Made by a program: the position numbers and the translations under genes. This document shows positions 8,903-17,409 of a stretch of 64,000 nt of DNA, piece by piece (position 1 is the stretch's first letter; each line of letters opens with the position of its first letter). Below the pieces are notes generated by a model, which saw only the letters and a program-made list of their open reading frames with translations, made no database searches and had not been told where the DNA came from. Where the stretch lies: positions 124,001 through 188,000 of the forward strand of contig CAYLOT010000001.1 in NCBI GenBank assembly GCA_964385405.1, given 5' to 3'. The stretch is from CAIZGX01 sp964385405. Lineage in GTDB: Bacteria; Bacteroidota; Bacteroidia; Flavobacteriales_D; Sanyastnellaceae.

Positions 8903-8922
8903 GTAGTGATTAGCTAAAACAA

Positions 8923-9387
8923 TTAATTATCTGAGGCATTCCGTTCATACCATTCATCGGCAGGAAGATTTCGTCCCGCACTTGCTGCTACGGCTAATTC
9001 ATCGCACCTTTCGTTGTAGGTGTTTCCTGCGTGTCCCTTCACCCAAACGAATTTTACTTTATGGTTGGATGCTACAGCTAGATAACGTTTCCATAAATCG
9101 GGATTCTTAACGTTTTTCCAGCCGCGTTTTACCCAACCACCAATCCAGTTTTTCTCTACTGCATCTACTACATATTTGGAATCGCTGTAAATGGTAACAG
9201 GACTATTATCGAATTTCAATAATTCCAAAGCCGCACATACTGCCATAAGCTCCATGCGGTTGTTCGTGGTGAGCCGAAAGCCTTCAGAAATTTCTTTGTG
9301 GAATTTTCCTGCCATGAGCACTGCTCCGTATCCGCCCGGACCCGGATTGCCTTTGGCAGCGCCGTCTGTGTAAATTGTAATCTCCAT
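8923..9387 (-). CDS. rnhA: Ribonuclease HI
   Basis: 154 residues, the standard length. It cleaves the RNA strand of RNA-DNA hybrids during replication and R-loop removal. All four acidic catalytic residues are in place: D8 (YTDGAAKGNPG), E46 (NNRMELMA), D69 (YSDSKYV) and D129 (CDELA), with the auxiliary His119 in KGHAGN. The start codon overlaps the udk stop, so the two are translationally coupled. Confidence 0.97.
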   Translation of the reverse strand: MEITIYTDGAAKGNPGPGGYGAVLMAGKFHKEISEGFRLTTNNRMELMAVCAALELLKFDNSPVTIYSDSKYVVDAVEKNWIGGWVKRGWKNVKNPDLWKRYLAVASNHKVKFVWVKGHAGNTYNERCDELAVAASAGRNLPADEWYERNASDN

Positions 9388-9995
9388 TAATATCCGAGAA
9401 GTTTTACCAGACGGTCAATTTCACTTTCAATGGGTTTGGTGCTGTCAATGACTAAATCGCAACGATCAATGAAAGGTTCGAGGTATTCAATCTCTGCCGG
9501 ACGAACATGATTGTCCCATTGGTAACGAACTTCATGCTCAGGGTAACCTCGTTGACCGAGATCTCTTTCTATTCGACGTTGAAGGCGCAAATCTACCGGA
9601 GCGTCGAGGTAAATTTTGTGGTGAAGTTTTTCAAAAATTTCGTTGTAGTGAAACACAAACAACCCTTCCATGACCACAATTGGTGCTGGTTGAATGGTCA
9701 TCTTCTGCGGCTCCCATGCCGGATTGTTGAAGTTGTATTCCAAAAATTCAATGGCATTTCCATTCAACAATTGATTCATATCGTGAATGAATCGTTCCTT
9801 TTCAATACCCGTTGGAAGGTCGTAATTCACCCAACCGTTTTCATCGCGGTGTTGCTCGGCTTGCGGTCTGTAATAATTGTCTTGCGAAACAAGCGCCAAA
9901 TGGTCGCTTGGAATACGTTCTTTCAAGCTGCTTAAAAAGGTTGTCTTGCCAGAACCGCTTCCTCCTGAAATGCCTATGATTTTTACTTCGCTCAT
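9387..9995 (-). CDS. udk: Uridine kinase
   Basis: 202 residues. It phosphorylates uridine and cytidine to UMP and CMP in pyrimidine salvage. The P-loop GGSGSGKT is at residues 11-18. Further family segments are QDNYYRP, NYDLPTGIEKERF (substrate region) and VVMEGLFVFH, and the lid region carries RRIERDLGQRGYPE. It overlaps rnhA by one base and the upstream VWA gene by four bases (ATGA), a tightly coupled operon of unrelated functions. Confidence 0.95.
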   Translation of the reverse strand: MSEVKIIGISGGSGSGKTTFLSSLKERIPSDHLALVSQDNYYRPQAEQHRDENGWVNYDLPTGIEKERFIHDMNQLLNGNAIEFLEYNFNNPAWEPQKMTIQPAPIVVMEGLFVFHYNEIFEKLHHKIYLDAPVDLRLQRRIERDLGQRGYPEHEVRYQWDNHVRPAEIEYLEPFIDRCDLVIDSTKPIESEIDRLVKLLGY

Positions 9996-11320
9996 TTTTT
10001 CGATTGCTGCTTTATTAACTCGAAAATTTTCGATTGTGCATCTTCTGCATTTTCAATGCAGAGAAAAGATCCTTCTCCAAATTGAGAAATCTTTTCCAAA
10101 TTTTCTTTCGCGAATTTACTTCCTTTCACCACAATGACCGTCGTGTGAATGTTTCGCTTATTCGCCAAACGAACGAGTTTCTCAATTCGCTTTTCATCTT
10201 CAGGTTTAAAGGCACCGTCTGAAATAACATAGAGTTGATTGTTTCCTGCTTCAATTTTTGATTTGCGCAACATTCGAAAGGCAGCGTTGAATCCCGCTGT
10301 TCCACTGGTTTGTCCATTCGGCTTCTTTCCTTCCAACAACAATCCAAGATCACTGATTTCATTTCCTTTTGTTGTATTCAGAAGCACTTTTGCTTTTTCT
10401 GAATACGTTAGAACAGAGAGTTGATCTGAAGCACGCATGACTCCGGTTAACGAAGAAAGTGCCTGTTTTGTAATGGGCCATTTGTCTCCTTGCGCCATAG
10501 ACCCTGAAATGTCTATCAAGAATGAAATGTTATTCGGAACATATTCTTTCTCGTCGAAAGTTTTATTCGGAATGGGTTCCGTTACAACCACATTCGGAAC
10601 GGAATCAATAGGAACAGTAACAACGGGTGGAAGGGGAGTTTCTTTCTTTTCTAATTCGAATACAAATCGGTGGTTGTGAAGATTCACTTGGGTAGTGATT
10701 GATTTCCCTATGTAACCTTCCTTTCCGGCATACAGCGTGTAATAGCCAATGGGAATTTCAGCATTCACTTCGCCGTCTTTGTTTGTTTTTTTTGTGAGTT
10801 GAAGAATGCGTTCTTCAATCACTTCAACATCTGCATCGCGAATGGGTTTTTTAGTGGTTTTGTCAAGGACTAAAACGTCGAGCGAAAATTCGCCGCAGCA
10901 CTGCGTGGGTTTTTCGTTGAAGTGTGGACAAGGAAGATCTTCCGTTAAGTTCACGTAGGTGACTTCAGCGCTTATGGTAAGCGGAGTTGAAACGCTTTGT
11001 GAAGCGAAATAAACGGGAACCACTTCTTTGAATTTTCCTGTTTTTCTCGGATTGAATTTTATTCGAATCACCAAACTGTCTCCAGGCTGCACGTCTTTCG
11101 CTGAATACAATACTTGAAAATTTGGTGAGAAGTCGGCACGAAGCAAATGGTCTGTTTTTGTTCCTTCATTCCAAACAACAATGTCAGTCACACGCTCGGT
11201 GTATTTCGTGAATACGCCGTAGTTCACGGTCTGTTCGCTCCAACGCAATTGTGCGCTTGCGTGAACGCAGAACAGCGTTAAAACAAGAAGAATAATTTTA
11301 TTTATGTTGAAGTAATGCAT
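9992..11320 (-). CDS. Secreted VWA protein with DUF1573-like and carboxypeptidase-regulatory-like domains
   Basis: 442 residues. After a signal peptide (cleavage after VHASA) come three apparent domains. The first, residues about 25-130, is an Ig-like module resembling the DUF1573/ASH fold (YGVFTKYTERVTDIVVWNEG, then IRIKFNPRKTGKF). The second is a carboxypeptidase regulatory-like beta sandwich near residues 145-225 (TKKPIRDADVEVIE to YTLYAGKEGYIGK). The third is a C-terminal von Willebrand A domain whose MIDAS begins DISGSMAQGD and continues with TSGTAGFNAAF and VISDGAF. The MIDAS is intact, so it probably binds a metal-bridged protein ligand in the periplasm or at the surface. It overlaps the preceding GH3-type gene by 23 bases. 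Confidence 0.75.
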   Translation of the reverse strand: MHYFNINKIILLVLTLFCVHASAQLRWSEQTVNYGVFTKYTERVTDIVVWNEGTKTDHLLRADFSPNFQVLYSAKDVQPGDSLVIRIKFNPRKTGKFKEVVPVYFASQSVSTPLTISAEVTYVNLTEDLPCPHFNEKPTQCCGEFSLDVLVLDKTTKKPIRDADVEVIEERILQLTKKTNKDGEVNAEIPIGYYTLYAGKEGYIGKSITTQVNLHNHRFVFELEKKETPLPPVVTVPIDSVPNVVVTEPIPNKTFDEKEYVPNNISFLIDISGSMAQGDKWPITKQALSSLTGVMRASDQLSVLTYSEKAKVLLNTTKGNEISDLGLLLEGKKPNGQTSGTAGFNAAFRMLRKSKIEAGNNQLYVISDGAFKPEDEKRIEKLVRLANKRNIHTTVIVVKGSKFAKENLEKISQFGEGSFLCIENAEDAQSKIFELIKQQSKK

Positions 11321-12794
11321 CTGCCAATTTTCGATCGTTCGCTAGTCTTGGAATTTTATTCTGACCTCCCAACTTTCCTTCCGATTTCATGTAAGCATTG
11401 AATGCTCCGTTTTTCACGGGAGTGATTTTCAGCTTTTGCAAAACGCTTCCCACAATGAGGTCTTTGTAGTAAACATTTTGTTCTTGCATTTTATTGTCTA
11501 GCAATTCTTGAAGCGCATTCAATTCAGGAATCTCACCGTTGAACTCGATGATCCATTCGTGATAAGGAAGTCCTTCTGTAGGTTGAACCTGCGGAGCGAC
11601 ATGGAACTCATTCACCGAGAAGTTCAGTTGTGTAAGCGCGTGTGCCATGGCGCGATCAACCTCTTCGCCAATGACGTGTTCGCCAAAGGCGCTGGTGAAA
11701 TGTTTAATTCTTCCAGTGACTAAAATGCGATAAGGATTGAGCGAAACAAACTTCACAGTGTCACCAATACTGTATGCCCACAGTCCTGCGTTGTTACTCA
11801 GAATGAGCGCATAGTTCACACCCAACTCCACTTCATGCAAGGCGTAACGCTTTGGATTCTCCGAAAAGTATTCTTCGGCTTTGATGAATTCGAAATAGAT
11901 ACCGCTGTTGATATTTAAACGAAGTCCTTCGGCCTCTTGACTGTCTTGATAGGCGAGGAATCCTTCGCTTGCCGGATATAATTCGATGGTTGGGATTTCT
12001 TCTCCAATGAGTTCCGCAAATCGGGATTTATACGGAGCGAAATTCACTCCACCGAAAACGAATAATTCGAAATTCGGAAAAATTTCTTTGATGGTTTGCT
12101 TGCCAGTTTTTTCAAGTAGCAATTCGAAATACATCTGCACCCAACTTGGAATTCCAGAGATGAGACGCATGTCTTGCTTGCAGGTATCTTCTACAATTCT
12201 ATTGATCTTCGTTTCCCAATCCTCAATGCAATTCGTAGCATACGAAGGCATGCGATTCTTTTGCAGATAAGCAGGGACGTGATTGGCTACAATGCCCGAA
12301 AGTCTTCCGTAAGGAATACCTGAATCGAGTCTACTCAATTCAGGACTTCCCTGAAGGAAGATCATTTTTCCATCTACAAATTTCGATTGACCTGTTTCAC
12401 CAATGTAGTTCAACAGCGCGTTACGAGCGGAGCCAATGTGGTTTGGCAATGAAGCTTGTGTAAGCGGAATGAATTTCGTTCCGCTTGTTGTGCCTGAAGT
12501 CTTACAGAAATATTTCGGTATACCTGGCCACAAAACGGAAAGTTCACCTGCCTTTGCTCGTTCCATATACGGAACCAATTCTTCGTAGTCACGCACAGGA
12601 ACAGCGTCGGTCCATTCAGCATGATTCGAAATGGATTTGAATTTGTGATCTTCTCCAAATGCCGTATTGTTGGCGGTATAAAGAAGTTTTTTAAGCACTT
12701 CATTTTGCAACTTTTGTGCATAATCGTTTTCACTCAACAATGATTTTCGAATGCGTTTTCCGAGCCAGAGACTGGCGCTTGATTTGATTGACAT
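11298..12794 (-). CDS. GH3 auxin-responsive-promoter-like acyl-adenylase
   Basis: 498 residues of the GH3 family (not glycosyl hydrolase 3). These are firefly-luciferase-fold enzymes that adenylate a carboxylic acid and often pass it to an amine or amino acid. Visible landmarks are the phosphate-binding CKTSGTTSGTKFIPLT (residues about 97-112), the ELYPASEGFLAYQ nucleotide region, and YSIGDTVKFVSLNPYRILVTGRIKHFTSAFGEHV near the domain hinge. Bacterial substrates are unknown to me. It starts four bases after the second sorting-domain gene and runs into the VWA gene. Confidence 0.88.
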   Translation of the reverse strand: MSIKSSASLWLGKRIRKSLLSENDYAQKLQNEVLKKLLYTANNTAFGEDHKFKSISNHAEWTDAVPVRDYEELVPYMERAKAGELSVLWPGIPKYFCKTSGTTSGTKFIPLTQASLPNHIGSARNALLNYIGETGQSKFVDGKMIFLQGSPELSRLDSGIPYGRLSGIVANHVPAYLQKNRMPSYATNCIEDWETKINRIVEDTCKQDMRLISGIPSWVQMYFELLLEKTGKQTIKEIFPNFELFVFGGVNFAPYKSRFAELIGEEIPTIELYPASEGFLAYQDSQEAEGLRLNINSGIYFEFIKAEEYFSENPKRYALHEVELGVNYALILSNNAGLWAYSIGDTVKFVSLNPYRILVTGRIKHFTSAFGEHVIGEEVDRAMAHALTQLNFSVNEFHVAPQVQPTEGLPYHEWIIEFNGEIPELNALQELLDNKMQEQNVYYKDLIVGSVLQKLKITPVKNGAFNAYMKSEGKLGGQNKIPRLANDRKLADALLQHK

Positions 12795-12797
12795 GCG

Positions 12798-14657
12798 TTA
12801 TTGCTTAATGAAAATTTGTGCGGATGTGCGATGCGCTTGAGTGACACGAACGGTATAAATTCCTGAAGAAAAATCAGAAACATTCATTTCAATTTTTGAT
12901 GCCTCCGTATTGCTTTTTTGTGAGTGAATGCGTCTGCCCGTTTCGTCGAATACTTCGATGGTTGCCGATTCTTTTTCATTCAAAAGAATGGAAAGGGATT
13001 CGGTTGCCGGATTCGGATAAATCTCAAAAGATTGACCGAATGATTGTTCGGTTATGTTTGAAACCGGACCGAAATTCATTCGAATCATAGGGGTTCTTGT
13101 CAAGTAGAAAAGATCGGTGTTTGAATTGTTGAAACGAACCCAGGCACTCAAATCTTCTGATTTTCCTGACAATCCAATTACGGCTTGAAATGCATTGTTC
13201 GGTGAACCAACGGCAACAAGGTAAAGTCCTTGAGATAGAAACACAGGTGTGTCGAATGACAAGACTTTCATGCTTGCTTCGCCGAAGGAATTGATGTCGG
13301 CTTCTGTTACTGCAATATCTTGGGTTGTGGCAATGGCTCCGCCAATTCCAGTTGACAGTGAGAAAGGGAAGACGGTTGCATACACAGAGCAGGGGAGTGT
13401 TGTTCCTTCGCTCATAGCAACACTTACGCTGTGAAGTTGCTGTCCAGAAGGAAGCAAATAAACTGCTCCCATTTCAAAGGGTGCGCTTGCGAATGCGTCC
13501 GAAGGAAGAAACATGGATCCTAAACTGTTTTCATCTCGAGCGTATGTAAAAGGTGTTATCTTGAAGTGAAGCGTGTCGAGGTTGTTATCCGTATTTTCAT
13601 CTGTTTCGGTTTGAAGACTGTTGAAGTAAACGCTGTAATCTGAAACCGTTGGCGCCATTTGGAATTCTCCGGAAACCAAGACAGAGTCAGCACCTGGAGC
13701 CAAGGATGGTAAAACAGGAGAGGTACTTTCATACAAGAGCGCACCTGAAACGTCATCCTTGACGCGCGCATTCAATGCGATGTTGGTTTGCGTGTTCGTT
13801 CCGAAATTAAAAACGTTGCTCTTCAAATGCACAAGCGGAGCGAATGCACTCGGATATTGGGTGTATTCCATCATTTCGAATCCGGTGGTGTGATCCGGAT
13901 TGTTGAAATCGAAATCGCCATAGGATGAATTTTCAATGAGCAAATCATTCGCAAATCCTTGAACAAGACGAATATCGTCGAGTTGCCAGAAGTAATAGAG
14001 CCCATCGTAAACAAAACGTAATTTCACATTGCTTTGATTACCAGCATTGGCTGGCAAGGGCATGCGAACGGTTTGAGTATTTTGTGTGGTAATGCCTTGC
14101 TCAAGAATGTTGGTGTAAAGAACCTCCCAAGGACCGTTGGCAACTGAAATTTCTACGCGTGTATTTCCCAAATAGTAGCGGATGTATTGTTCGAAAACCA
14201 ATGCAACATTCTCATATCCTGTGAGGTCAATGGGTGAAGTTGTTAAGTACGCCAGGTGCGGGCCCGGAGCTTGACCCGTTCCGAAATTATCGACAGTACA
14301 AGGATTCAAATTGTTGTCCCAATAGTTTGAATCGAAGATAACAAATCCGTTTGCCGACGTGGTGCTTGCAATGGCTTCTCCTACATTTCCATCTGGAAGA
14401 CACGAGCCTCTTGAACCAACGAGTTGATTGGGGTTTGTAGAAGGGCCACGATATTCCCACACGGCAAGCGCGGGCGCGCCTGAGTTGCTCCAGGTTAGTG
14501 GTATTCCGTTTGCAAAATCTTCCGACCAAATAACGGTTTCTCTGTTTGAGGAATTTGATGTGTTGCGAGCGTACATATATGTGCCAGGAGCTGACAGGAA
14601 TTGTCCTTCCACAAAAAAAGAAAAAATGAAAAGAGTGAAAGTTAAAAAGCTTCTCAT
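12798..14657 (-). CDS. Large secreted protein with T9SS type A sorting domain
   Basis: 619 residues. The ATG chosen (MRSFLTF) opens a clear signal peptide (core LTFTLFIFSFFVEG) and lies one base after the stop of the phosphopantetheinyl transferase gene. The longer frame would add seven codons inside that gene. The N-terminal half looks like a choice-of-anchor or jelly-roll module (VIWSEDFANGIPLTWSNSG, then LVFEQYIRYYLGNTRVEIS and WQLDDIRLVQG). A beta-rich middle follows. The C-terminus has the sorting domain starting SFEIYPNPATESLSI and ending in FSSGIYTVRV. It is predicted to be surface-attached or released by type IX secretion, with unknown ligand. Confidence 0.85.
   Translation of the reverse strand: MRSFLTFTLFIFSFFVEGQFLSAPGTYMYARNTSNSSNRETVIWSEDFANGIPLTWSNSGAPALAVWEYRGPSTNPNQLVGSRGSCLPDGNVGEAIASTTSANGFVIFDSNYWDNNLNPCTVDNFGTGQAPGPHLAYLTTSPIDLTGYENVALVFEQYIRYYLGNTRVEISVANGPWEVLYTNILEQGITTQNTQTVRMPLPANAGNQSNVKLRFVYDGLYYFWQLDDIRLVQGFANDLLIENSSYGDFDFNNPDHTTGFEMMEYTQYPSAFAPLVHLKSNVFNFGTNTQTNIALNARVKDDVSGALLYESTSPVLPSLAPGADSVLVSGEFQMAPTVSDYSVYFNSLQTETDENTDNNLDTLHFKITPFTYARDENSLGSMFLPSDAFASAPFEMGAVYLLPSGQQLHSVSVAMSEGTTLPCSVYATVFPFSLSTGIGGAIATTQDIAVTEADINSFGEASMKVLSFDTPVFLSQGLYLVAVGSPNNAFQAVIGLSGKSEDLSAWVRFNNSNTDLFYLTRTPMIRMNFGPVSNITEQSFGQSFEIYPNPATESLSILLNEKESATIEVFDETGRRIHSQKSNTEASKIEMNVSDFSSGIYTVRVTQAHRTSAQIFIKQ
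13035..13052. repeat. 18-bp palindrome ACCGAA-N6-TTCGGT, copy 2
   Basis: ACCGAATGATTGTTCGGT, inside the codons just before the sorting domain of the large secreted protein. Confidence 0.8.
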
Positions 14658-14658
14658 G

Positions 14659-15246
14659 TTACTGTGTGTATACAACAAAGGTATTGTTAAGGTTTATGAG
14701 CTTTAAGGTGAAAGTGCGCGTCCCATGAACACCAGAATAGTTAGCAAGTATTTCTTCTGCATTCCAATTGATCGAGGTTACTGTTATGCTTTCTGCAAAA
14801 GGTACATCGGTTCCGAAGTATTTGAAGATGGCTTCTTTGGTGCACCAGATGGCTGTTCTTTCTTCAGTGGATTGAAATTGGTTCAACTCATCTTCGTTAC
14901 AGAACTTATGCGCAATTCGATGAATACGTTCTTCAACGGTTTGAATGTCGAGCCCAATTTCTTCCTCGTGGATAATAATTCCAACAATATTCTTGTCGTG
15001 TGAAATACTTATGAATCGACCATGGCTCAAGACTGGTTTCCCGAATTCATTGTAGTGAAGTTGGTCTTCTAACTTCGCTTCCTTCAATAACAATAACGTC
15101 GCGAAACGCTCAATATCTCTCCGATTTGGAAGTTTGTTGGGAAATGGGTTTCCTGATTTTTCGGCTAAATCCATCCATGCTTCTTCTGACTCTGTTAAGT
15201 GCCAGAGGAATATATTCTTGTTCGAAGGGAGTGGCCAAAGGGGCAT
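14659..15246 (-). CDS. 4'-phosphopantetheinyl transferase
   Basis: 195 residues. It transfers phosphopantetheine from CoA to a carrier-protein serine. The family signature is present: EIGLDIQ (Mg-binding Asp), followed after about 45 residues by WCTKEAIFKYFG, the (W/F)xxKEAxxK motif. The size and the N-terminal extension fit the Sfp/AcpT-type enzymes rather than the short AcpS. I moved the start 30 codons in to MPLWPLP, because the upstream codons lie in the divergent promoter region shared with ahcY. Whether it serves fatty acid ACP or a secondary-metabolite carrier cannot be told. Confidence 0.85.
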   Translation of the reverse strand: MPLWPLPSNKNIFLWHLTESEEAWMDLAEKSGNPFPNKLPNRRDIERFATLLLLKEAKLEDQLHYNEFGKPVLSHGRFISISHDKNIVGIIIHEEEIGLDIQTVEERIHRIAHKFCNEDELNQFQSTEERTAIWCTKEAIFKYFGTDVPFAESITVTSINWNAEEILANYSGVHGTRTFTLKLINLNNTFVVYTQ

Positions 15247-15276
15247 GAAAAATCTTTTTGCTAAGGTATTCAACCT

Positions 15277-15304
15277 TTTGTTTAATGTTCTGTTTATACC
15301 TTTG
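15277..15304 (+). promoter_or_regulatory. Promoter of ahcY (TTTG-N16-TACCTTTG)
   Basis: TTTG followed after 16 bases by TACCTTTG, an exact TAnnTTTG element, 19 bases before the ahcY ATG in the divergent gap between ahcY and the transferase gene. The spacing is one or two bases shorter than ideal. Confidence 0.65.
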
Positions 15305-15323
15305 CAAACTAATAATTGAAATA

Positions 15324-16640
15324 ATGAGCCAAACACTCACAAGCACAATGAACTACAAAGTAAAAGACATGTCTCTCGCAGAGTGGGGACGTAAAGAAAT
15401 TTTATTAGCTGAAGCAGAAATGCCAGGACTGATGTCCTTGCGTTCTGAGTTCGGAGCTAGCAAACCCCTAAAAGGCGCACGTATTGCGGGATGCCTACAC
15501 ATGACTATTCAAACTGCCGTTCTTATTGAGACGCTTGTTGAATTGGGTGCTCAAGTTTCTTGGAGCTCATGTAACATCTTCTCTACACAAGACCATGCTG
15601 CTGCTGCTATAGCTGCCGCTGGCATTCCTGTGTTTGCTTGGAAAGGCATGAACGAAGAAGAATTTGATTGGTGTATTGAACAAACGCTTCACGCTTTCGA
15701 AGGTGGAGAGGCTTTGAATATGATTTTAGACGATGGTGGTGATTTGACGAACATGGTTTTCGATCGCTTCCCAGAATTAGCTGCTGGTATTCGAGGTATT
15801 TCTGAAGAGACTACAACGGGAGTTCTTCGCTTGTATGAGCGTGAAAAGAACGGTACATTGATGCTTCCTGCAATCAATATCAACGACTCGGTTACTAAGA
15901 GTAAATTCGACAATAAGTACGGATGTCGTGAGTCTTTGGTAGATGCACTTCGCAGAGCTACAGACTTGATGATGGCTGGTAAAGTGGCTGTAGTTGCTGG
16001 ATATGGCGATGTTGGGAAAGGATCTGCAGACTCTTTGCGCAACGCAGGTGTTCGTGTAATCGTTACTGAAATTGATCCTATCTGCGCGCTTCAAGCTGCA
16101 ATGGAAGGATATGAGGTGAAGCGCATGGATACTGCTATTCCAGAAGCTGACATTGTAGTTACCGCAACAGGTAACCACCAAATTATCGTTGGAAAGCACT
16201 TCAAAGCCATGAAGCACAATGCAGTTGTTTGTAATATTGGACACTTCGACAATGAAATTGACATGGCTTGGTTGAACGAGAATTACGGTTCAACGAAAGA
16301 CACCATTAAACCACAAGTAGACAAGTATACCGTAGATGGAAAGGATATCATTGTATTGGCTGAAGGACGCTTGGTTAACTTGGGTTGTGCAACAGGGCAC
16401 CCATCGTTCGTAATGAGCAACTCATTCACGAACCAAACCTTGGCTCAATTGGAATTGTGGATGAACCATGATAAATATGAGAACAAGGTTTATGTTTTAC
16501 CGAAGCACCTCGATGAGAAAGTGGCTATGTTGCACTTAGCGAAGATTGGGGTTGAGTTGGAAACATTAACTCAAAGTCAAGCAGATTACATTGGAGTGCC
16601 AGTTGCTGGTCCATTCAAGAACGATACTTACAGATATTAA
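15324..16640 (+). CDS. ahcY: Adenosylhomocysteinase
   Basis: 438 residues. It hydrolyses S-adenosylhomocysteine to adenosine and homocysteine, keeping methylation reactions running. The Rossmann domain holds VVAGYGDVGKGSADSLR (NAD loop GxGxxG), and the family blocks HMTIQTAVLIETL, SSCNIFSTQDHAAAAIA and the C-terminal NDTYRY end are intact. The shorter insertion-free form is typical of bacteria outside the proteobacteria. The ATG follows a good promoter by 19 bases, so the 22 codons upstream in frame are excluded. A strong terminator hairpin ends the transcript. Confidence 0.97.
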   Translation: MSQTLTSTMNYKVKDMSLAEWGRKEILLAEAEMPGLMSLRSEFGASKPLKGARIAGCLHMTIQTAVLIETLVELGAQVSWSSCNIFSTQDHAAAAIAAAGIPVFAWKGMNEEEFDWCIEQTLHAFEGGEALNMILDDGGDLTNMVFDRFPELAAGIRGISEETTTGVLRLYEREKNGTLMLPAININDSVTKSKFDNKYGCRESLVDALRRATDLMMAGKVAVVAGYGDVGKGSADSLRNAGVRVIVTEIDPICALQAAMEGYEVKRMDTAIPEADIVVTATGNHQIIVGKHFKAMKHNAVVCNIGHFDNEIDMAWLNENYGSTKDTIKPQVDKYTVDGKDIIVLAEGRLVNLGCATGHPSFVMSNSFTNQTLAQLELWMNHDKYENKVYVLPKHLDEKVAMLHLAKIGVELETLTQSQADYIGVPVAGPFKNDTYRY

Positions 16641-16662
16641 GAGATGTTTAAATAATGAAGAG

Positions 16663-16690
16663 AGGGTTGTCGAAAGACAACCCTTTTCTT
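16663..16690 (+). terminator. Intrinsic terminator of ahcY
   Basis: A perfect 9-bp stem (AGGGTTGTC and GACAACCCT) closed by a GAAA tetraloop and followed by TTTCTTTT, 22 bases after the ahcY stop. Confidence 0.88.
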
Positions 16691-16743
16691 TTGCATTTTA
16701 TTGAATGGAATGCCCTAGATTCGAACTGAAAAAATTATTTGCT

Positions 16744-17385
16744 ATGAAAAAAAATTGGATTGCTCTCGTTTTGTCTGTTGTAGCCTTGGCTTCATGTTCA
16801 GTTGAAAAGCGCGTCTATCAGCCGGGCTATCATATTGAGTGGAATCATTTTGCTTCGCAAGACGTGGAGCGAGATGCTTCGCAAGACCTTTCGGAGAATC
16901 TTGAAATAGATGTTGAAAAAGTTGTTTCACAAGGTCGTTCCGAAGGTGCTTCGCAAGACCTTTCGAAGAATCTTTCGGAGAATTTGGATCTTTCGGAGAA
17001 TCTTGAAATAGATGTTGAACAAGATGTTGCACAAGGTCGTTCCGAAGGTACTTCGCAAGACCTTTCGGAGAATCTTGAAATAGATGTTGAACAAGTTGTT
17101 TCACAAGGTCGTTCCGAAGGTGCTTCGCAAGACCTTCCGCAGGAACTTTCGGAGAATCTGTTAAAGAATATAGACTCAGATTTAGAAATGGTTTTGTTTA
17201 TTGTCCTGGCCTTGTTTCTTCCAGCATTGACGATATTCTTATTGGAAGGATTCAGTAAGAACTTTTGGATAGCATTGTTGCTTATGGTACTTGCATTTGC
17301 TCTGCCACTTCCAATTTTCTTGAAGTTGATGATACAAGCCATTGCTACTGTTTTGGCAATAGCTGTTGTGTTTCACTATTTGTGA
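16744..17385 (+). CDS. Lipoprotein A of the EKRxYxxGYHxxW family, with tetrapeptide repeats
   Basis: 213 residues in three parts. (1) A lipoprotein signal ending ALASC (lipidated Cys18) followed directly by SVEKRVYQPGYHIEWNH, a motif shared with three other lipoproteins here. (2) Residues about 37-139 are a 4-residue repeat of the type SxDL/SxNL (SQDL, SENL, EIDV, SQGR, SEGA), about 25 units with a larger six-unit period. (3) Three hydrophobic helices reach the C-terminus. A lipid anchor plus C-terminal membrane helices suggests the inner membrane with the repeat as a periplasmic linker. I recognise no catalytic motif. The chosen ATG gives a proper signal peptide, and the 13 codons before it do not. 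Confidence 0.75.
   Translation: MKKNWIALVLSVVALASCSVEKRVYQPGYHIEWNHFASQDVERDASQDLSENLEIDVEKVVSQGRSEGASQDLSKNLSENLDLSENLEIDVEQDVAQGRSEGTSQDLSENLEIDVEQVVSQGRSEGASQDLPQELSENLLKNIDSDLEMVLFIVLALFLPALTIFLLEGFSKNFWIALLLMVLAFALPLPIFLKLMIQAIATVLAIAVVFHYL
16852..17160 (+). repeat. 12-bp tandem repeat, locus b, with a 72-bp higher-order period
   Basis: Twenty-five units of 12 bp (for example GCTTCGCAAGAC, CTTTCGGAGAAT, CTTGAAATAGAT, CGTTCCGAAGGT), interrupted only by a 6-bp and a 3-bp insertion that keep the reading frame. A block of six units recurs three times (starting 16900, 17002 and 17074), so the array grew by 72-bp duplications. It encodes the linker of lipoprotein A. Confidence 0.92.
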
Positions 17386-17409
17386 AGCACTCGGATTAAG
17401 TAGTAGGTC

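Noticed and set aside
15247..15323. Possible S-adenosylhomocysteine riboswitch before ahcY
   Set aside because: After the promoter only about 15 bases of leader remain, too short for a riboswitch.
16852..17160. Possible CRISPR array
   Set aside because: Units are contiguous, 12 bp, with no spacers of unique sequence and no cas genes nearby.
16742..17342. Two long antisense frames over lipoprotein A
   Set aside because: They are created by the 12-bp repeat being open in several frames. The plus-strand frame has the lipobox and the shared family motif.
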